Source: Phytoseiulus persimilis (taxonomy: Eukaryota > Arthropoda > Arachnida > Mesostigmata > Phytoseiidae). Taken from it: DNA of 64,000 nt. A model generated the notes under the pieces. That model searched no databases. It was not told the DNA's origin and saw nothing but the letters and a program-made list of their open reading frames with translations. Positions 58,336 to 64,000 of this stretch are shown here, in pieces (position 1 is the first letter of the stretch; every line of letters starts with the position of its first letter). The position numbers and the translations under genes are program-made. Where the stretch lies: positions 4,526,001 to 4,590,000 of the forward strand of contig CM075102.1 in the NCBI GenBank assembly GCA_037576195.1, written 5' to 3'.

Positions 58336-60797
58336 TTCGTCGTGTGTGAACCGCTGTTACGAGAACTGCAGCGGCGCCAGCTGCGAGGGCATCTCACAAC
58401 CGAGTCAGTCACTCCATCGGGTGCACTACTGCGCCTTTTCGTTGTTTTCCCCTGAAACGAAACAAAGGCGGTCTGAGACCAACTTGGAAAAAGTCGTCGA
58501 TTTATTCACTCCGACAACAAAACGGCAACAGGGCCGAGCAGGAAGGCTCGAGCATCTCTGTCACGGTCAATGTGGTTAGGCGGGTGAGGCGGACTTCTCC
58601 TTGATGACCCAACACCGGCTGCCGAGAGGAAGACATCGAGCGGGAAGGAGTCCACGAGGAAGAGGAAAAAACGCGACACAAAAAGCGAATCTATAGTATC
58701 AACGACCTGAAGAAGAAAAATTTGCCTTGACTCGATCCCGCCTCATCCGGTGTCGGCTTTAGCACCCAGAGCTCAACAACGCCTCGGGGTAACCGGACCT
58801 TCCGACCGGTGCTCTTGAAAAACTCGGGACAAACCCGTCCCTTGGAACTCGAGCCTTTTGTTCTGCTTGGTCCATTCTTTACGCTTCGATTATCCCTCTC
58901 CCTGTCTTTCACCTAGCGCCTCTCTGGCCGGCTCCGACGACGTCCTCGTCTCATAATTCCCCCGGAACCCCGAGCGGAACCCCCTCCCTGGAAAGCCATG
59001 CTGGACGATGCCGACCTGGAAACTCGATATGATTGAAGTCAGGGATCAAAGACCGATGCTCTCCCGGCGGATCTGGAGCAGCCGACGTGAGCGACGTCGC
59101 GTCGTCGACACGGGCAACAGGAGTGGAAACACAAACTGCTCAGGAATTCCATTGCGCCTATGAGCTATGGATGGGAGGATGGATATAGGGAGTTCGTGCA
59201 TATTGAATGTTGATGTATCCCGCCGCTGCCACTCGGCGCTCACCTGTTTGCCCGCCAGCGAGGCAGTCGGCCAGACTTTCACAAGACAAAGAGACATGGC
59301 AGCAGACGAAGTGCATCAAATGTCAACGTCTATTATGCACTTGTTCCGCCTTGTGCACGGATTATGAATTATTTAGCGTCGCTGTCTCTGTTCCTCGACG
59401 GTGTCACACAAATGGCTGCTACTTTCTCAATATCTCTCGACGCCGCTTGCTGCCTCTGAGGTCCGGATGAGACTTCAATGACTTGAGAGGGTGCCAATGT
59501 CCCGGCCGGCGTCAGGGGTATCCAAATACACGGAATTACGCAGATTGTGCGTCTGCAGCCTCTTCCGTCGTCTCACGACTCCGGGTGGAGGGGTTTCCAC
59601 GGAAACGAAGCCGGAGTGGTTTCGGGATCGTGGGTTGAGTTTGACTGAACGCGAATTCCCAGAGAACCAGTCATCGCTAGGAAGCGTTCGTCTGGCCACA
59701 ATGTTCCTGGTGCGGCGGGAGGATAACTATTTCGAAGCGGTGCTGAAAATGAAAGGGGCCGCCAGCCAGGAATGGAAGGGCGGACAGCAGACCATTCCTT
59801 CCACAGCCTGACAACAACGATTTCCGCTGATTCTGATTAATTCGTTCGAATTCATTCCCGCGCTCTCCCGCCCGGCCCTGGTTCGGCGGGTGAACCCCTC
59901 TATTAAGCCTTTCATCCACCCCACCTTTTGTTACGAGCTCGTTCTCCGAAACACCAGGTTCTTTGAACGTTTCCTCGGAGCTTGATCTTCCTCTCCTCTT
60001 GTCGTCGTGGCTTCTGCCTTGACCACAAAGAAGACTCCATCAAAGCGTTCCTCTAAGGAAAAAAAGAAGACGACCACCACGACGACCGCCGGCGCAAGAA
60101 GCACTGAGCGAGGTGAGGTCTCGCTCGGCCGGCGCCACCGCTGCTGTGGCGGCATATGAGAGTTCGCGGGGGTTCAATATCGTTGAGCCTCAATCCGAGC
60201 CAATAAGACTGCGGAGGAGCACAGCTGACTTTCTTCTTGCCCGCAGCTAAATAAACGGGAGGAGGACAACCCCTCGTTCCGAGCTGGCTCGGCTCCTTCC
60301 GATTCCTTCTCTGGCTGATTTCCATCTGCTCGCACCTCCGTCCCTCCGCCCATCCATGCCTCCAAAAGCCAATAAAAGCCGCGAATGGCGCGCCCATGAA
60401 CGCGCGGGCGAGCATGCACGCGAGCGCTTCGGGAAACGCCGAGCGTTGCGCACTCAATGAGGCCGGCGATGTTGCCAGCCTGCCACTTTCATCGACAGAT
60501 CGAGAATCGCGAGCGGACTTCTGAGACTTCTGCAGATAGGATCGCTTTCCGGAATCCATATCCTCCGAGGAGCAGGCACCGCTCGTTTGGCCGCTGCGTG
60601 AAACTCGTCGATTGATGGCAGGAGGAAGGGGGGGTGGGGATGGATGGACAGACATGTCAACAAAAAACGTACTCACTGCGCCGCGTCCTCAGGTTGATCT
60701 CACGGATACGTGTGGCGTTCGGTTGCGCGAAAAACCGGAGCCCAACGATTGGTTGGTTCTATATGTCACCACTCAAGCTTCTCGAGAGTATCGGGCG

Positions 60798-61050
60798 TCG
60801 ACTCCAGGGCTTCTCTAACTGTGGCTGCGGCCTCGAGCCCGAGCTGCTTGACCCGATCCGTGGCGCCGTGGCTTCGATTCCAGAGATCAGCGGGTCTCTC
60901 ACCTAATGTTCGGAGGAAGTTTGTTCGAGCGGCAGCGGTTCCGAGGACATGGTTACCACAGTCATCGGCGTGCGGGGGGGATTCAAAAAAGTCTGCATCG
61001 ATCGACTCGAGTGTCCCTCCAAACAGGGCTCAACGACGTCCGCCCTCCTA
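60798..61050 (-). CDS. Coding-like terminal frame, unknown
   Basis: On the minus strand a frame of about 86 codons ends at a TGA near 60764. It includes IDADFFESPPHADDCGNHVL and VKQLGLEAAATVREALES, the latter a strong predicted amphipathic helix, in a GC-rich segment. It starts after an in-frame TGA at about 61045, so it could only be a terminal exon or a fragment. The plus strand over the same bases also reads as plausible protein. No family is recognised. Confidence 0.2.
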
Positions 61051-61124
61051 AGAACTGAGACCAGCGTTTCGCTGAGCCAGCTCGCCCGTGACACCGGTGT
61101 GAGGGTCATCTTCCGAGCTCCGAA

Positions 61125-61352
61125 ATGATCAAGAAAAGCCGGAAGGCTTCCGTGGAACGGGACACGCAGGGGATCGCTGCGTCGGTCGCGCAGCTCCTCG
61201 AGTCGTTCCCGGACGCCGGAGTGAAAGCATCCCTATCGTGTACAATGAATGAGTCCAGAGATGACGACTACTCCAAAGCCAAGGTTGCCTCCCGACAGTC
61301 TGGGGAATCTGGGCAACTTTTTACGTTAGAACATCCCCCGAGAGGTCCGTGA
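61125..61352 (+). CDS. Short open frame in GC-rich region, unknown
   Basis: The frame begins with ATG overlapping the stop of a preceding plus-strand frame and gives a 75-residue soluble, serine/lysine-rich peptide containing ASVAQLLESFPDAGVKAS. A second frame (61349-61543) follows at once and has an alanine run. A donor-like CTGCAGGTGAGA lies at 61554/61555. These may be exons of a gene in the GC-rich interval 60-62 kb, but no domain is recognised. Confidence 0.2.
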   Translation: MIKKSRKASVERDTQGIAASVAQLLESFPDAGVKASLSCTMNESRDDDYSKAKVASRQSGESGQLFTLEHPPRGP

Positions 61353-62361
61353 AGGAGCCGACTGTTCCGGTGAAGCGGGCCGCCGGTCGGGCGGGCGGGA
61401 GCAATTCAGCCGCCGCGGCGGCGAGCAGCGCTCTCCACCAAGGAGGAAAAGTCTCTTTCGCTGTTTCTCTTCTCCTTTCACTATTCCGGAGATTATTCGC
61501 CTCCCTGGGGTACTATAGCCGGCATGACCAGGCCACTTCTTGAGCCTAGCCTGCAGGTGAGAGACGCTTTCGGAATTGAGCTCTCATTTCCCGCCATTTC
61601 TCTCGGCGCCTGTGATTGATGAGCGAGCGTATGACCCGTCGACGTAGCCTCCGTCTGGAAACCACCATCCGCCGCCTCGAGTGAAGCCCCCTGCGCACAA
61701 CGGCACCGCCGAGTTGGACGGCGCATCTGATCCCTGGACTGTGAAATACCAGGAGCATTTCGGAGTGGGTGGGGGCCGCTATGAGCTGCAGATTAATATC
61801 CGCTATGGAAACTGCTGCGGCGGCGGGGTGGAGTTTGAAACGCAACAGGGACTAGTGAAACGAGTCTCGTAGCACCGGCCCAGCTTCCTCGATGATTCCT
61901 CGATAAACCGAGATTTCCAGAGCTGTTCGGAAGACTGGGCCGTACAGCTCGCCGCGTTATCCTCGGGATTCGAGGTTTGAAACTCGAGAACTGAAGCGCT
62001 GCTTGGACTTGAGCAGAGCTGGATCGAGCAGCAGGGTCGTGCGGTCGGTCGTCTCCTGCTATTTTTACCCGCGAATTTCCAGCGGCGAGGAGATCCCCTG
62101 ATTGGAGTGGCTTCTCTTTCCCAGGTGACCTTGTTGAATATTTCACTACATAAGAAAGCCTTAAACTTGATACTCCTCCCACGCAGCGCTTAGGATCTTT
62201 CCCCCTATGGGTGCTTCGTCTTCTTCTTCCTTCGTTCGCAAGCTGGCTTGCTCAGTCCTTGCCGCATTTCTCGCTCGTTCCTTTTTTGCCTGGCTGGAGG
62301 ACGCCTTCCGATTTGGAATTCTCATCCTACGTTCGTTATTATGGATCATCGCCGGCGGAAT

Positions 62362-62374
62362 CCCCCCCCCCCCC
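62362..62374. repeat. 13-C homopolymer
   Basis: Uninterrupted run of 13 C following GCGGAAT. Confidence 0.9.
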
Positions 62375-62399
62375 TCATCTCCCCCTCTTCCCGGTCCCC

Positions 62400-64000
62400 T
62401 AGCGTACCCTGCTGTTTAGCTCTTCAGATAACGACAACAACGCCTCTCCTTGACACAGGACACTACAACTTCCAGGCGTGCGGCACCACCCTCATTGTGA
62501 GGCTCATTTCACTTGTCCTCGTTCAGCGTCCCTGAGAGCTGAAACCCCGTGAACAGGAGGCGAGGGTTCAGATCGCGGGAATTCTGGGAGAAAAATCGCA
62601 AACATGCATGGTCCCATTGCGAGATAGCTACATGAGAGCCCAGCCATTGGTAAACCCGGTGTGAAAGTGACGGCATCTCGGCTTCGCCTACTATTTCGGA
62701 CTGGATACTTATCCGCGTTTTGGATCGTCGTCTGCTCCACCAACTACATCCAGACCATTTTCTCGAGAAATCCATCCCTTTCGATTTATTTGTGAAATCT
62801 GATCAGGGTCGGGAGTTTTTTCTTTCGGATTCCTGAGCGAATCGTGGGAGATACGAGCCTTGACAAGTGGCGAAGAAGTGCAACCATCTTCATGGCTCGA
62901 TATCTCCACAACCGCGATACCCGTTCTCTGCGATGCCCGTTACAAAGTTCTCCGAAACTTTTAGCACAACTGGAGGCGCCTAATTTTCAGGCACTTCCAG
63001 TGCCGATTAGCTCCCGTGAGAGGTGTGGCTCCCCTGTACGCCAGTCTCGCTTCATTGGCCCAGATGGGTTCGGATTCTGCGGCCGTGTTCGGCCTGAGCG
63101 GAGCTCTTCGGAGTTCGCTCCGAACAGAGCGGTGACGTTGGAAACCATCGATCGCGCGTTCTCCGCGGCCGAGACTCGGACCATCGGCTTCGAAGTAAAA
63201 GAAGCTGCGCCAGCGCAGCGATGATTCCCGACCCCGAGCGGATACGCGGAAGAACTTCCTCGGCAGTTGAGTCCAGTGATTCGGAATTGAGCGTAAGTCT
63301 TTGACGTCCTGATGATCGGAGCTTCTAGGATCTGGTTCATCAACCGGAATCTCGGAGAGCCTATCCCTGCCGTCAGGAAGGATAGCTTCGCACCTCGTCA
63401 ATGGAAATCCTGGATGCAACACTGATCAATGTACACAAACGGGATTTTCGCGGCCCATCGCACAGCCGGAGCTCTCAGCAGACGGTTCCGGAGGAACATA
63501 TTTGCTGACGCGAGCTCATTTCTCAGAGCTCAAACGGTGCCAGAGGGATATTTATGAACATATTGTAAACTCGTCAACGGTTCCCCGCTGTCAGTTATGT
63601 CGGCGGCAATAGATGTATTGTTCTCGCAGGTTTACAAAACAGGGCGGAGGAAGATACCGAAAAGAAACCGAATAGGTCTCGTGGAGTCAAACAAATCGAC
63701 GGACTGCTTCCTTTCTTCCCCGGCCAATATGTCAGGCAAAAAACAAGCGTCTGCGTTGATCGATTCACAGGAAGCGGCTCTAGGCGGCGGCGCCTGCGTC
63801 GACAACTAACGACTCGTCCAGGGTAGACGACATTCACGACGTCTACGAGCATGGGACAATTCCACACTCAATGGCACGCGGAATCGAACGTATTCCTCGT
63901 CGCATATACAGCCCAGGATAAACAGAGCGAGCCTCCTGTCGTTGATAAGGCGAAACAACAGAAGCATATGATGGAAATATCGACGTGGCCCGTCGACGTT
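62400..64000. other. No gene recognised
   Basis: Frames up to 153 codons (minus 62961-63422) overlap a 126-codon plus-strand frame (62844-63224). None carries a known motif and no repeats were noticed up to the window end. Confidence 0.45.

Noticed and set aside
60053-60676. 207-codon minus-strand frame in GC-rich DNA
   Set aside because: The region is GC-rich and stop-poor in several frames. The peptide is low in structure and has no recognised motif, so it was not annotated as a gene.
1-64000. Search by eye for CRISPR arrays, rRNA genes, intact tRNAs and bacterial-type operons
   Set aside because: None found. No regularly spaced repeats, no rRNA core motifs, no complete cloverleaf and no tightly packed co-directional genes.

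Overview
This window reads as nuclear DNA of a eukaryote, most likely an arthropod. Base composition is close to 50% G+C. There are no dense operon-like genes, no Shine-Dalgarno-led reading frames, no rRNA and no CRISPR array. The only sequences I can assign to known families are decayed transposable elements. The best preserved is a LINE on the minus strand (about 24.7-26.2 kb). As far as I remember them, its reverse transcriptase and C-terminal region resemble LINE families common in tick and mite genomes. A parasitiform mite or tick relative is therefore my favoured host, but this is an inference from one repeat and no host gene confirms it.

Layout: (1) 1-1.03 kb: remnant of a Ty3/gypsy-type LTR retrotransposon polyprotein, broken by stops and frameshifts but with reverse transcriptase, RNase H, integrase zinc-finger and integrase core pieces in the right order. 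(2) 2.4-2.9 kb and 6.57 kb: short hAT-like terminal sequences. (3) 12.96-13.18 kb: a clean 216-bp MITE with long terminal inverted repeats and TA flanks. (4) 14.87-15.13 kb: degenerate tandem repeats. (5) 21.43-21.84 kb: the C-terminal end of a second, R1-like LINE. (6) 22.2-24.25 kb: plus-strand coding-like open frames that could be exons of an unrecognised gene. (7) 24.7-26.3 kb: the RT-bearing LINE, abutting a tRNA-like (pol III promoter) fragment. (8) 26.3-64 kb: mostly non-coding or unrecognised sequence with microsatellites, a pyrimidine-rich tract (43.9-44.25 kb), an AT-rich island (46.74-46.86 kb) and scattered reading frames that look coding but match no family I know.

In DNA of this composition, open frames of 150-200 codons arise several times per 64 kb by chance. 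ORF length alone is therefore weak evidence, and only the 281- and 301-codon frames exceed that expectation. Candidate exons are listed with low confidence and their caveats. I found no convincing host gene, structural RNA or defence system. The most informative biology is the layered record of different transposon classes in various stages of decay.
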